Assembly (NCBI RefSeq): GCF_031755915.1
Contig: NC_083380.1
Location: forward strand, 27,014,001-27,078,000
Source: Ziziphus jujuba
Lineage: Eukaryota; Streptophyta; Magnoliopsida; Rosales; Rhamnaceae
Direction: 5' to 3'
DNA length: 64,000 nt
The notes below the pieces were generated by a model. It did not search any database, had not been told where the DNA came from, and saw only the letters and a program-made list of their open reading frames with translations. The position numbers were made by a program, and so were the translations under genes. Of the stretch, positions 12,151 to 25,445 are shown in pieces. Positions within the stretch are counted from its first letter, which is position 1, and each line of letters opens with the position of its first letter.

Positions 12151-12959
12151 GTATTTTACTTCATCATTCATAGTTATTGTCCCTGGATTTTGTGATGCTC
12201 TGTTTTCTTGTAATTGTTTTGTTTAACCAAAAAAAAAAAAAAAAAAAAAAGAAATTAATTCGATTTCAATCTTATGGCTTGTTGTCTTAGCCACGAATTT
12301 ATGATCTTTTTTTGGCTTAATTTTGGGTTGTTTATTGGCAAGAATATCATATGATTATTGTTATAAAATATAGAAAATAATTGTGTGAGATATGTTTGAA
12401 TTAGTCTTAACTGAATGTGTGATTTGGCTGAACATAGAAGGAACTTCCAAAACCCAGTTGTAATTATCATTTGAAATTTCTGCAATTGGCCTTTTCGAAT
12501 TTCATATCGATACCAAACTAGTCAATTAACGATAGTTTTCACTAATAGCCTGTTGTCTATGTTATATGTTTCAAAATTTTTTTGATCTATTCAATACTTG
12601 AAGGATATGAAGAGACTAGTACTACGGCTGAACATTTCTTGGGGTTTTAATACAATTCTAACATGTTGTTTTAACTGGGATTGTCTATGTCTTTTGTTAT
12701 ACTAGCAATTTGTGAGCATTATATAACCATAATATATATATATATATATATATGCATTGTGCATCCATGGGCAGGTTCTAACTGTAGGATTTGGCCATTG
12801 ACTGAAACAAAGTGGAGAACTCTTTTCTTTTTTCGTTTATCAGTTTTGTGGAAGTTCGGAAAAAAATAAAAATGAAAAAAAATCGAATTTCTTATGTTAT
12901 TATTTTATAATTATGTTTTTCTATATCGTAACTTCTGATTGTTTTTTTGACAAATTAAG
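12151..12959 (+). other. Candidate 5'-UTR intron of the PMT gene
   Basis: The pyrimidine-rich leader stops at a possible donor (ttcg/gtattt, 12151). A T-rich tract then runs to a clear acceptor (ttaag, ending 12959) eight bases before the start codon, in caccATGG context. The interval contains a poly(A) run of about 22 bases near 12230 and (TA)n near 12735-12752. The splice acceptor looks good; the donor choice is a guess without transcripts. Confidence 0.4.
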
Positions 12960-12966
12960 GCACACC

Positions 12967-15900
12967 ATGGCGACAAAAGGGAACTCAGGAGACCTTAAAG
13001 GTCGGGGTTCAATGTCAATTCTTGTTGTTGCTGTTCTGTGTTGTTTCTTCTACATATTGGGTGCCTGGCAGCGAAGTGGTTTTGGAAAGGGAGATAGCAT
13101 AGCTGTGGAGATTACCAAGCAGTCAGACTGCAGCATCCTTTCGAATCTCAACTATGAGACCCATCATAATGATGATGGCCGGAATGATGATTCTAAAGAA
13201 ATCAAGGAGATCAAACCATGTGACAAACGCTACATTGATTATACGCCCTGTCACGATCAAATGCGTGCAATGACATTCCCCAGAGAAAACATGATATATA
13301 GGGAGCGGCATTGTCCACCTGTAGAAGAGAAGCTGCATTGCCTCATTCCTGCACCTGAAGGATATGCAACCCCGTTTCCATGGCCTAAAAGTCGTGACTA
13401 TGTACCCTTTGCAAATGCACCTTACAAAAGCTTAACAGTTGAGAAGGCTGTTCAGAACTGGATCCAATATGAGGGAAATGTTTTTAGGTTCCCAGGTGGA
13501 GGAACACAGTTTCCTCATGGGGCAGATGCTTATATCGATCAACTTGCAGCTGTTATTCCAATGGATAATGGGATGGTCAGAACCGTATTGGATACAGGAT
13601 GTGGGGTAAGTTAAAATATATTTAAATTTCCCGTTCTGCTTTTATATGCTTTGTTGCTCTTCAATGAGAATTTATTGTCTGAACATTTTCATTTGATTTG
13701 CGGCTATGTTTTGTCTTGGATTATACATATTTCTAGTTGATTTACTGGTCATGGATGATGATTAGGTTGCAAGTTTTGGTGCATACTTGTTCAGAAAGAA
13801 TGTTATAGCCATGTCATTTGCACCTAGAGACTCGCATGAAGCCCAAGTTCAATTTGCACTGGAAAGAGGTGTTCCAACTTTTATTGGCGTTCTTGGATCT
13901 ATAATGCTGCCGTTTCCTTCTAGATCTTTTGACATGGCTCACTGTTCTCGTTGCCTGATTCCATGGGGTGCAAATGGTGAGTACTATTTTTATTCTAATG
14001 TCTAGCATGTTAGGAAGCTGTGGCTAGTCAAGTGCAGTACTAGATATCATTTTATCTTATTGGGACATCTATTCCACTTTTTAAGTTCATATAATTTGTA
14101 GTCTAAATATAGCACTGTTGTGGCTGCCTCATCATGAACCAAAATTTATGTTTCCAGGCTAAAATAATTGGAGATAAACAGGTTTATGCATTTGACAGAG
14201 TCATTGCTATTCCATTTTTGAGATTTGTTCTTCAGTATATCTTGTTCATTTCTCTGCATTTTGAGTGTTAAGTTCTAATATTACGGTAATCTACAACATA
14301 TAACATTGTAAGCGAACTTATTCTGCAGATGGAATGTATATGATGGAAGTGGATCGACTTCTTAGACCTGGTGGATACTGGGTACTTTCCGGTCCTCCGA
14401 TTAACTGGAAGACTAATTTTGTATCTTGGCAGCGACCTCGAGAGGAGCTTGAAGAAGAGCAGAGGAGGATTGAAGATGTAGCCAAACTACTTTGCTGGGA
14501 AAAGAAGTATGAGAAGGGTGAAATGGCAATATGGAGGAAAAGACCAAATAATGAGTATTGCCGTAAACAAAATTCTCATCCTACCATGTGTGAATCCATA
14601 AAAGATGATGTTTGGTATGTCTATCATTTGAACTTCTACTCATTTACAAGCTTTGTTTAGTGTTTATTGGTCAAATAAATATTATGTGGAATAGTTTTAA
14701 TGCCCCAATATTTGCTGCAAATAATTGTGATTCTTATTTTAGAACTAAAATTTCATGATTCCATTTACAGTGAATTAATTTTCTTATGAGTTTTTCCTGA
14801 AGCATAATAATATAAGATAAAGAGCAAGGAAAAGTTGTACAAAGAGATGCATCTGTTAGGAACTAAAATATAGCTAAAATTTTTGGTCAACATCTGTGGG
14901 CTGCTAAGGGAATTTGGTTGTATTACAAAAGATTTAATTTATGTTGTCTCAAACGTGAACTTTCTGTAGGTTTGAATCTGGTTTTTCAATTATGTTTTTC
15001 AAAGAGTTCCTCCACCATGGTTTGAGAAAGCTTTAATTTTCAACTAGAGAGTAATCTTCTTGCTTGTCTAGGTACAAGAAGATGGAAGCATGTGTAACTC
15101 CTTATCCTGAGACAAGTAGTCCAGATGAACATGCTGGAGGGGAATGGAAGCCATTTCCAAAGAGGCTCGATATTGTACCTTTCAGAATATCTTCTGGATC
15201 TGTCCCTGGAGTATCTGCTGAGACCTTCCAGGATGACAACCGGGCATGGAAGAAGCATGTGAATGCTTATAAGAGGATCAACAAATTAATTGAATCAGGC
15301 AGGTACCGGAACATCATGGATATGAATGCTGGTCTGGGAAGTTTTGCTGCTGCTCTTAACTCTCCCAAATTGTGGGTTATGAATGTCATGCCTACAATAG
15401 CAGAAAAAGACACCCTTGGAGTGATATATGAACGAGGATTAATTGGCATCTATCATGATTGGTAAATTCTTACACACATTTCTGCCCTTATTGATTTTCT
15501 TTGTCCAAGAGTAACGACTCAATGAACCATAAAAAACAAAATTCCTGATGATCCTTTGGCTATCTTTGATCTGTCATTAGTAAATGTGTTTGTTATCAAG
15601 TCAAAATTTTCTGTTAAGCTAATTAGCAGCACTTTCATGCTGTGGTTCTTGTGACATATTTCTTTACTACTAAAACTTTTTCCCTTCTGGTGTTATCCAC
15701 ATCCTTGCTGGACATCTTGTCATCTGTGTATTCTTTGGTACACATGGCTCTTAAGTCTCATCCTACTCTTTCTAGTGGATGAGTTCTTTATTTACTTTTT
15801 CCATGCCATATATCTGCCTTACCATTCCAGCTTTATTTCTTGTCCTTCTTTCTAATGTTATTCTGTTACTGCTTAGGTACCTATTTCGTAAAGCATTCTG

Positions 15901-17036
15901 TTTCGTAATTTCTGTTATAGGTTACCCTTCAGTGGACTCTTTTAAGACTTGGTTAAAATTTCTTTTATGTGTTTGTGGTTTTCTTGTGAGTTTCCATCAT
16001 TTGAAGGCATTGCATTTTTTGTTCGGTAGCTCCAATAATTAAAGATTTTTATATAACCAACCATGAAAACTGTGATTATCACTTTATTTTTCTGGTTTCG
16101 TGGGTTAAAATTGTCTTCATTAGCAGGTAATAGTAGTTTTGTATGGGATCAAACGAAAGAGGTTGAGAAACATGTGGGTAACTTTTGGTTGTAATATATT
16201 GAACTTGAAACTGGGCACTTTTAGCTTTTATATTTATTGCTTTAATTTTCTTTAGTAAAACATTTTTGTCTGATAAAGTCTCTGTTTGCGACCAGGTGTG
16301 AAGCCTTCTCCACGTATCCCAGGACATATGACCTTATTCATGCAAATGGCCTTTTCAGCTTGTACAAGGATAAGTAAGTCCTTTTTGACTTGGTATCTAT
16401 TCCGACCAGACTGAAGTCTTTATAGTTTGTAACATTGTAATTTAATCATGGGATGTTAGCCTTTCCCAGTTGCTTAGAAACAATCATAATGCATGAAGAT
16501 GAGGTGGAACCATGTGAAAGGAACCACCTATTTGGGTCATAATAATCAAAGTTTTTGCTAGAAAGGTGGGTCTAAGAGGAAGTCCTACAGTCTTCAGAAC
16601 TAATGCCATGTTTTATTTCCATAATATGTAGACCCAACTATGTTTATTAGGACAACAAAGAAGACCTAAAATCACTGCTGCTGGACCTAGATGGATTTTT
16701 CTCTCCAGTTTGTAGATGTGTTTTGGTCATTGGCCAAATCTGCTTGACGTTTTTCATATCAAATTTTATCTCTGTGTGCTAACATAAAGACAATGCAGGT
16801 GTAGTATTGAAGACATTCTTCTGGAGATGGATCGTATCCTACGTCCAGAAGGAGCAGTCATACTCCGTGACGAAGTAGATGTGCTGAGCAAGGTGAGGAA
16901 GATTGTGAAAGGAATGAGGTGGAGTACAGAAATGGTGGATCATGAGGATGGTCCTCTTGTTTCTGAAAAGGTACTGTTTGCTGTCAAAAGGTATTGGGTT
17001 GTAAGTGACAATAACAACTCCACATCCTCACAGTAA
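12967..17036 (+). CDS. PMT2: Probable Golgi methyltransferase, PMT2/PMT14 type
   Basis: Six exons: 12967-13605, 13766-13976, 14329-14614, 15072-15461, 16296-16373 and 16799-17036. They sum to 1842 bases, or 613 residues, the length I know for Arabidopsis PMT2. All borders are GT-AG; several cut the last base of a Trp, Asp or Lys codon. The protein has a short cytosolic tail, one membrane anchor at about residues 16-34 (type II), and a DUF248/Methyltransf_29 catalytic region. The SAM-binding motif I spans the exon 1/2 joint (VLDTGCG then VASFGAYL), and [14 protein letters not shown] marks the second half-domain. This family (QUA2/TSD2 relatives) is linked to homogalacturonan methylation in the Golgi; activity of this member is inferred. 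PMT2 and PMT14 are close paralogues and I cannot separate them by eye. Confidence 0.95.
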
Positions 17037-19604
17037 ATGGAAACCAAACACGAAAAATCTCCTATTCAAATTCATAAAATTTTATCGTCTCCGTGGGCAT
17101 CCAGGCAAAGCATGAAAGCCTAGGGATGTGGCTTTTGTAGCTTCTGCAGCATCTTTTCCATTTAATTTTTTTCCCCTTTTTTCTAAAGCTAGATATAGAA
17201 TATTTATAGATAATTCTTATATCATTTATTTTCATTAAGCAAAACTAGTTTTTGGCATTAGTTTCTGCTGATCAGGATCTTTAAACATTTCTCGAGATTC
17301 AATTACATGTATTCTTTTTTACATTTATATCATTTGTATTCATTTTTTAATGTGTAAGTTTTTTACTGCCTAGTAATACCTCTTTACCGTGTTCTGTATA
17401 GTTTTTTGCTATATTCATCCAATCGAAAAGAAAGATTCATCAAACAATTCTAAACATATATGACTCACTTTCCTGATTTCTAGAGTATGCACAAATTGAT
17501 GCTTTGATACCACATATGTAGGAAGAAAGAACTATTTCCCTCAAAGTTGCAACTGTGGAAGGGACGTAATCACATCCTATCAACCATTTAGGATCAAGTC
17601 CAAGTACAAAATTGTTAGGCTTTGCTTGTTTAATTAGGTTGTCCTTTTGGGTAAAATTAAATTAAGCTGAAAAATGAACAAACCTTATAGATTTCTATGT
17701 GATACTTCTCAAGAAAGTCGTTTTGGGAGCCACCAACATAAGTACATATAAAAAAAGTATCCAACATATTTTTCTAGTATTTTTTGATGAGAATCATATG
17801 TATGGTATAAATATGGTTAAGGAACCTCACAATTTATATCAACAGGGACAATCATTCAGCATACGAATTTGGTGGGGCATAAAATGTAAAGAGAAACAAG
17901 AAAAAACACAATTCGTTTTAACCTAATTTCTTGTTTGGTCTTCATCATAAAATCTTTGCTAATTTCTTGGGTCATCATAAGATTTAGCTGTTTTTGGTAT
18001 TTAGCATCAAAGCCGAAACCTAAATTCCACTTTGAACTTTAATTAAGTAGTAAATCCTATTGGATATCTTAGCTAATCCCAGCTTCAATAAAGCTTTTAA
18101 ATTACTGTACTGCACCATGTGGAAGACAAAATGCCTTTAACAGCTAAACTTAGTCAACATTAATAATGATAACCCATATCATGTTGCATGCAACCAATTA
18201 CATCGACCCAAACAAACATTCTTCCATTCAAGAATTGCTTTTCTATATATATATATATATATATGATGTGTCTATATAATTGATTTAATATGATCACCAA
18301 CTTCTACCCTTTCATCTAAAAGCTCTTGGCCTTGATTCGTTTTCCCTAATGACATGGAAAATGGTATTTAATTTTAGACCATCCATTTACTCTGCTTCTG
18401 ATTTGCATGGCAATTTGCCTGACACATGTTATATGAATGATTGATGGAACATAAATCCACATTCTCAAAAAGCCACTTGTCCCCATTGTGTCCGAACTTA
18501 TGAGCCTCTTACATAAATTTGATTCCATAATACTACAGGTACCGACTTATATGCCAAAAAACTAATGTATTCGAGAATTTTACAATCCAACAACCATACA
18601 ATTTCTTTTTGTTGTACAACACTTCATCTAAATTAAATACAGTGAATTTTCTTGGCTTGTGATAAAAATCAAATTTCTGCTAATATTAGCTATTTGAAAT
18701 TACCAACATCTATTACAAATTTGTTTCACTAACACTATATGACACAACTTATTTGTCAAAAACTTATACACTATCAATTTTACTATATATCCAACCGGAT
18801 AATTTTCATTTGTAATACAATATAGTAGTTAAAATTAAAGATTAAATAGATTTAGGCCAACTGTTATACATTTTGCATTTTTATGTCCTAAACTATTAAA
18901 AAAAAAAAAGTTTTACATTGCCTTCTGTATTATTATTATTTTTTTTCACTTTAGTTTAATTTTATATTTTTAATTGATGAAAATTAACCATGCACAACTT
19001 ATGTAACTCTATTGGAAATTACTTTATTGAGTTTTAATTCATTTCATTATTAACAAATGGATATGTCTAATTTTGTCAAATATATTTTATAAAATCACAC
19101 AACTGAGATAAATACGACAAGAGTATATAATAGTTCACGGGACAATCTGACCTTTGTTTTTTTATTTTTTTTAATTTGAAAACCAAAATGCAAAATTTGT
19201 AATATTTCATTATATTTGACCCTAAAACTAAATACAAAATTTTTTTCGAGCTTGTGATTAAAATTAAATTTTCATTATGCATATATATATATATATTGAT
19301 TAAGAACTACTACGTTGATGTATAAAATCATTAGAAGAAATTGAAAGTACGAAGGCACTTGAACCATTGAGAGAATTGGAAGCGACATTATTGGGAATTA
19401 AACCCCAAAAAATAGAAAAAACAAAAAAATGGGACCCATTTGCCTACTATATATATAAATGATATACATCCCCACAAGCCCACTTATATAGACCAATTGT
19501 CAATGAAAATACAAAGCAAATCGATATAGATGATCATCACCATCATCATCATCATCTCCAGCCCCCTTCTCTCTGTTGCATCAGTTAAGTTCAACTTTTC
19601 TTTT
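17037..19604. other. Spacer: PMT 3' UTR and PKS upstream region
   Basis: No gene is supported. The first part should be the 3' UTR of the methyltransferase gene. The remainder is AT-rich with microsatellites at about 18246-18265 and 19279-19297. The last few hundred bases form the upstream region of the PKS gene. Confidence 0.5.
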
Positions 19605-19610
19605 TATATA
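19605..19610 (+). promoter_or_regulatory. Candidate TATA box of the PKS gene
   Basis: A tatata hexamer inside tttttatataagcc sits about 86 bases before the start codon, a normal spacing for a short plant leader. A second TATA-like site (cacttatatagacc) lies at about 19491-19504, and either could be used. A (CAT)n tract at 19537-19556 lies between them. Confidence 0.4.
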
Positions 19611-19695
19611 AGCCTCTACCTCCGCCATAAAAATATATACCACTAAAAGAACCTCCTTTCATTCAAAAAGTCTCATCCTGCCTCCATTATTAACC

Positions 19696-21006
19696 ATGGA
19701 CCAGAACAGTACTGATCTCCATGATGCTTCATTTTCTTACCTGAGAGCAGGTGAAGGCTTAGAAGTGAATAATAATGATTACCTTTCTGGGTCTGTTGAG
19801 GTTCAGCAATATCCATCACCTCCATTGATGAGCTTAGGAAGAACAACTAAAACGATTGATCAAGAAGGTGAAATCTGTGTCTTTGGCGCTGAAAGATACT
19901 TCAATATGATACTTAATGATGACATTAACAAATCAAGCAAGAGTGGAGGGTATAAAAAAGAGATCAACAACAACAGCAACCAGGTTCATCATCATCATCC
20001 TCCTCCTCCTCAAAGACTTACAAGAACAAAGAGCAGACCTGGAACACCAAGCTCATGTTCTGAAGTAAGTTGGAACAGCCAAGCAGCTTTATTACCTCGT
20101 CTTAATGGAAACCCATCTCTGAATAAGAAAAAGAAATTATTAAATGGAAAAAATTTCTTTGTCAGTACCTTCAGCTGTGGTGGATCTTGTTCCGATAAGA
20201 AATCCATTTATGTTCATGAAGAAGAAGTTAGGAAAGATGATCAACATCAACTCGTTCAAATCGATCGTGTAATTCCTCTCAAACCCCAACACCAACAACA
20301 GCAACAACAAAGATTGATCAATGTCAAGCAGAAAAATCATGAAGATCAGCATTTTGCATTTCCGATCTTGAATCCTGGTGCTGTACATACTTCCACAGCA
20401 GATGAAAAATTAGTACTTCAATTGGAAGGGAGGAAGAAAACCACCATCGAAGACGAAGAACAGCTGCCGAGGAAGTCATTGGAGGTATTTGGTTCAAACA
20501 CCATGACAGGTGATGTAGTAGCTATCAACCTTGAGAGGAAACTTTCTATGCTAACTTGGGATGCCATACCAAAAGCTTCAAATGTTTCTAGTGCTTCCGG
20601 AACTACTCGAATGAACGATGACATGGAAAGCGATGCTAGTTCTGATCTGTTTGAGATCGAGAACATCTCTTGCGGTACAGGTTTTCAGCCATTATTCACC
20701 AGGCAAGTCTCTGATGGTATGTCAAGCTGCATGACACCGACTTCCCGGTATGAACCGAGCGAGGCCAGCATTGATTGGAGTGTCGTAACTGCCAGCGCTG
20801 CCGGTGGCCAAGACGTTTCGGTTGTTAGAGACTATGATGAAAAGATGCTTGCAGCAAATAATAGATCAATCAACTCCATAGCCAAAACAAAAGCTGGGAT
20901 GGAAAAGGAAGTGCAAACAAACAGGCATAGTGGGATATTGGGGTGTAAGAGTCATAAATCAGTGAGAGTTGCTGAATCTGCTTACAGAACTAAAGTTAAA
21001 GATTGA
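19696..21006 (+). CDS. PKS: PHYTOCHROME KINASE SUBSTRATE family protein
   Basis: A single exon of 436 codons. Family marks are GEICVFGAERYFN (about residues 58-70), the SRPGTPSSCSEVSWNSQAALL stretch (113-133), the block with KNFFVSTFSCGGSCSDKKS, and LSMLTWDAIP in the C-terminal half. The middle holds low-complexity His, Pro and Gln runs, as often seen in this mostly disordered family. Length is close to that of Arabidopsis PKS1 and PKS2 (about 440). PKS proteins sit at the plasma membrane and in the cytosol, bind phytochromes and phototropin/NPH3 complexes, and act in phototropism, leaf flattening and shade growth. Which Arabidopsis PKS it matches best is not decided here; the length argues against the short PKS4. 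The start is the first Met after the leader. Confidence 0.9.
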   Translation: MDQNSTDLHDASFSYLRAGEGLEVNNNDYLSGSVEVQQYPSPPLMSLGRTTKTIDQEGEICVFGAERYFNMILNDDINKSSKSGGYKKEINNNSNQVHHHHPPPPQRLTRTKSRPGTPSSCSEVSWNSQAALLPRLNGNPSLNKKKKLLNGKNFFVSTFSCGGSCSDKKSIYVHEEEVRKDDQHQLVQIDRVIPLKPQHQQQQQQRLINVKQKNHEDQHFAFPILNPGAVHTSTADEKLVLQLEGRKKTTIEDEEQLPRKSLEVFGSNTMTGDVVAINLERKLSMLTWDAIPKASNVSSASGTTRMNDDMESDASSDLFEIENISCGTGFQPLFTRQVSDGMSSCMTPTSRYEPSEASIDWSVVTASAAGGQDVSVVRDYDEKMLAANNRSINSIAKTKAGMEKEVQTNRHSGILGCKSHKSVRVAESAYRTKVKD

Positions 21007-23060
21007 GGTTATTAAAGATTTATGAGAAATTTTTCCATTAATATTTTGCAAACATGCAAGGTTAAAATTCTAGACAACCTTTTGTTTGATCATTGTTCAT
21101 AAAGATATGTTTTTGGTTTTTGATATACTATGCTTTCTTATATTGTTTTTCTTTATTAATAAAAAAAAAGTTTGAATGGTAGAGGTTGGTATATCTTTGC
21201 AACGCCAAATAGTGTGGATAGGATAATCTGTGTATAATTATGTTCATAAATTTACAGATATGACTAAGTTTCCGACCTACTTCTACCATTTTGGTTGGAG
21301 TTCAAGTGTCTTATTAGCCCGCCCATTTGTTAGCGTCACCTTCGTTTTTCATTTCCTACTTACCCAACCTAACCTCCATTTAAAAATTTTAGAAATAGGG
21401 TTTTAATTATATCCATATCTTTTCTGTCATTCAAAGGCAAAACAGCACAAGAAATAAAAGAAAGAGAGATTCTATATTTGTCTGTGGGGTTTTTGAACCC
21501 ATTTATAGAATATTAGCTAGACCACAAGTTTTTCTGGCCAATAACTTTAATTCCAACCTATTTCTGACTTTTTTAGTTCTGGTTTATGTTTTGTTCTCTT
21601 GATTTACAACTGAGTGGCCTTTCATGTTTTGGAGGTTTTTGCTAATTTTAATTTTAACCCAAAAGTTGCTTTTGGAAACCCACCTTTGCCTCACTTATGT
21701 CCTTACAAAGATCTAGTGCTTTGGATTGTCATGTATATATTTCTCATATTCTAACAAACTAAAAGGACCTACAAGTTTAGATGCCGGACTTAGAAAAGTA
21801 TCGAACATTTATAAATTCAACCCATTTTTGTTGTCTTTCAGTGGGGGTTTGTCAATCTTTGTAGCACTATTCCAGCATGCGCAAATTATTTGCAACACAA
21901 AATTCCAAAATTTCATGCACATACTCATAGAAGAAGTTTTTTAACATCCCACGAATGATAGCATTCCTAAAGCTTATACAAATAGTTAATAATAGCGTTA
22001 CAAATATATGATATAACCAGTCATTATAAAATATATATGAAAAAAAAAATATTACATATCACACAGTTTTAGCACTATATTGAATTATTATTTATTTTGA
22101 AAGCTTAAACTCTTAAAAAGTAGATTCATATATATATATATATATATATATAACACATGCATATGTAAGGCAAATAATCTAACCATGATAATCCCATAAT
22201 GCATTACTTTGTCCAAATCTATCTTGCAATCCATTCTAGTGGTAAAAGTTTATAATCAAAATACATATATGTATATATATAAATATTTGTACATGATTTT
22301 TTCCCCCTTCATTTGTTTCCCTCAATTTTTTTTCCTCTCTAAACTCAAGGGATATTGCCCAACTTGAACCGTGAAATTTCACTATAAAATGAACAACTTT
22401 CTTTTGTAGATTTTGAATGCTTTAAATCGTAGGGACCAAATTAACACGAAGACATAAGTGAAATTAATATAACCAAAGAAAAAGACTACGATAAAAATGA
22501 TGAGGAGGGAGTTATTACAAAGAATCCCTTGTATATAGGATTGAAAAGAAATCTTAAAAGGAATGTCATCCATAATATTCATGACTCTTTCAAGGCAGTG
22601 ACACATTGATAGTCACATCCAGAGATGATCAGATAATATATATGAAAATCAAGCAAGTTGGGTGGAGACATTCAATTCTGTAGTTATCTCACAACCAGGG
22701 TGGACCCATTCTGTTTTTCCCCCCCACCCCCCACTTCTAATCTTATCTCCCTTTCATTCCACAGAAAATAGGTTGAAAATCTAGTAAACACTTACAACCA
22801 ACAAAATATTTCGGCAAACCTATCAAAACAGTAAAATTTATAAAATTATTGGAATCATAATAGCAGACTTTCTCTCTGTACAAAGTCCACCTGAAAAGCA
22901 TTACAGTCACACATGGGATTTTTTTTTTTTTTTTGGTAAAATCACACATGGGATTGAGAGGGATATATGAACCGCAATTATTGAAAATCGGGCTAGCCCT
23001 TATGGTTCATTTCAAATTTATTGCTGCTTTTGTTTGCTTAGACATATAGTCATGAAGCCA

Positions 23061-23106
<46 letters not shown>

Positions 23107-25445
23107 TACTGAGAAAGTCTTGTGGAAACCGGTATATTTGCCATATTACTATTGTTTTTAAATCCGTCTTTTCAAAGACGTTTCAATTGACAGAGGTCAG
23201 GTTAATTGGTTACATATCCACTCCATAACATGTGCTCGCTTTAAGATATTTATAGTGTATATGTCAATTTTGCTAGAAAAATCTAACAAATAATTAAATT
23301 AAAGTTTTCACAAAACTTGAACAATGTAGGTAGCCATGTGCATGATGTGATTGCAGAAAGGCAAGACAGATATATTGAGAGATATCAATAGAGAGGGGTT
23401 GCACTCATCACATTTATGTTAAAATATTTATGTTAAAAGAATGAAAAATATTATTTTTCATCATTAGTAAATGATAATTGTTATGAGTTATATGTTATGT
23501 AGTAATTTAACTAATTATAGGATATTTACTTTTATAATTTTAACATAAAAAATAATAAAACTAAATATTATAATTAAAATTTATCAAATAAACAAATGAT
23601 CGTTTAATAATTATAAATAACAAAATTGTAAAAGAATGGACAATAAATTGGAAAACTGGGTGTTAGATATAGAAAAATGTATATATTTGTATTGTATATG
23701 TAATCAAGGTAGAGTTGTGGCAATGGAATGTTGTGAAGGGACCGACTTTTAATATATGGTTGGACACTTTGGATTGATATATATACCATAATTAATGAAA
23801 ACCATGGTCAATATAAATTTATTAGTTTTCGTGGACCACTAAAAAAACATGCACCCATTTAGGTTTGGAGGGTGTCTCAAAGCAAAAACATTTAAAAATT
23901 ATGTACCATTCACATATGAGCCTAAATTTAAACCACAAAATTCCTTAGCTTTAAAAAAAAAAAAAAAAAAAAAAAAAAGGAAGAATCTTGCGCCAAAAAC
24001 AAAATTGGGCAATAAGATTGGCTCAAATATCACATCTTTGCTTAATTTGTAGGTCTAAACATCACCATATATAATTCCCATAAGCCAAAATGGTAAAACA
24101 ATATTCTAAATATGTCAGTGATAAGAAATTAGGCAAAGATATATCCCATCATATAATTGTTTCGTAGGCTGTCGTTGATAAGCATTTTCATTCAAATATA
24201 CGTATGGAGCTTGTACTGAAGTATGAAGAATCATGTTGTCAAGCTCAAAAAGAAACACAAGTCAAGAAATTGGTGGATCTTTCTAACTTCGTGGGGTACT
24301 AAAGTTATTATATTTTGAGCAACAGCCCCATTATTATTTTTAAAAGTACTCGGCCTGCATAACTCAAAAGTAGTTCTAGCTATTAAAAATATAAATAGAA
24401 TAAATAAAGTATTGTTTAAGCTATTTTACTAGTTTTTAAAATGACAATGGAGGAATGTTAGGCCAAAGAAATAGTGGCCATTACTACTGGACAGTGACAG
24501 AGCAATGTTAGAATATTTGAATAGTTAATAAATTAATATAATTTAAATAGGTGAATAAATAATTTCTAAGTTGCCAAAAAAAAAAAATCAATGTCATTGA
24601 AATTTATATCCAAAATGTTAATAAACAAGTTGTGCACATCAAATTCCAAAATTTGAAACTAGTGGAGATAATTATACAATTCACCTTGTGCATGCTTTAG
24701 GTTGTAAAAATTGGCCCATTGATATTTAGTTTTTTCCTAGAGTCTAGCGAAATTTATAAGCACTTATATTATAGATAGATAAAATTATATCGATAATACT
24801 AATTCAAAACAATGTCACTGTTAAACTATAAAACAATATCAAAAGTGATTCATATATTATGTTATTTTTCTAGACCTAAACAAAATTGACAGCCTAACAT
24901 TCAAATAACCTATACAAATAAACAATAATGCATGCTTAAAATGATATTGTTTTTGGAATAATATAATTGATAGTAGGTGGAAAATGAATTATTTCCTTTC
25001 ATTGCTTACAAAATATGTTCAATGAAATTTAGAATTTGCTTTACAAAAAAGAAAAAAGGAAAAGGGTCACTTACCTTGAATTCACCAAACACATTTACAT
25101 ATTTATTAAATAAAACACTTCTTATTCATTTAAAAAAGAAAAAAAAAAAAAAAGAAACTGATACACACACACACACACACACACTTCTTTTTAACATCTT
25201 TCAACAAAAATTAAAATTCAAGTTCTCAATTTAAAAGTTTTTTTAAAAAAATATGTATGATCGAATTTTAAATTAATAAAGCTAAAAAAATTAATTTATT
25301 ATAAATTATAAATTTTTTTTTTTTTTTTTAACAACCAATGTCCCCCACAAAAATAACTTACCTCGGGAAAGTCAAACCTCCGCATAGAGTTTTGCTCCAT
25401 TTACAAATCCGCGAACCCAAAAAATTATTTTAAAAAAAAAAAAAA
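21007..25445. other. Long AT-rich spacer
   Basis: No gene is supported in 4.4 kb. The first 170 bases are the PKS 3' UTR, with an AATAAA-like site near 21158. The rest is AT-rich with microsatellites (22130-22152, 23066-23098), a poly(A) tract at 23954-23978 and a (CA)n run at about 25163-25184. All open frames are short and of simple composition. Confidence 0.5.
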
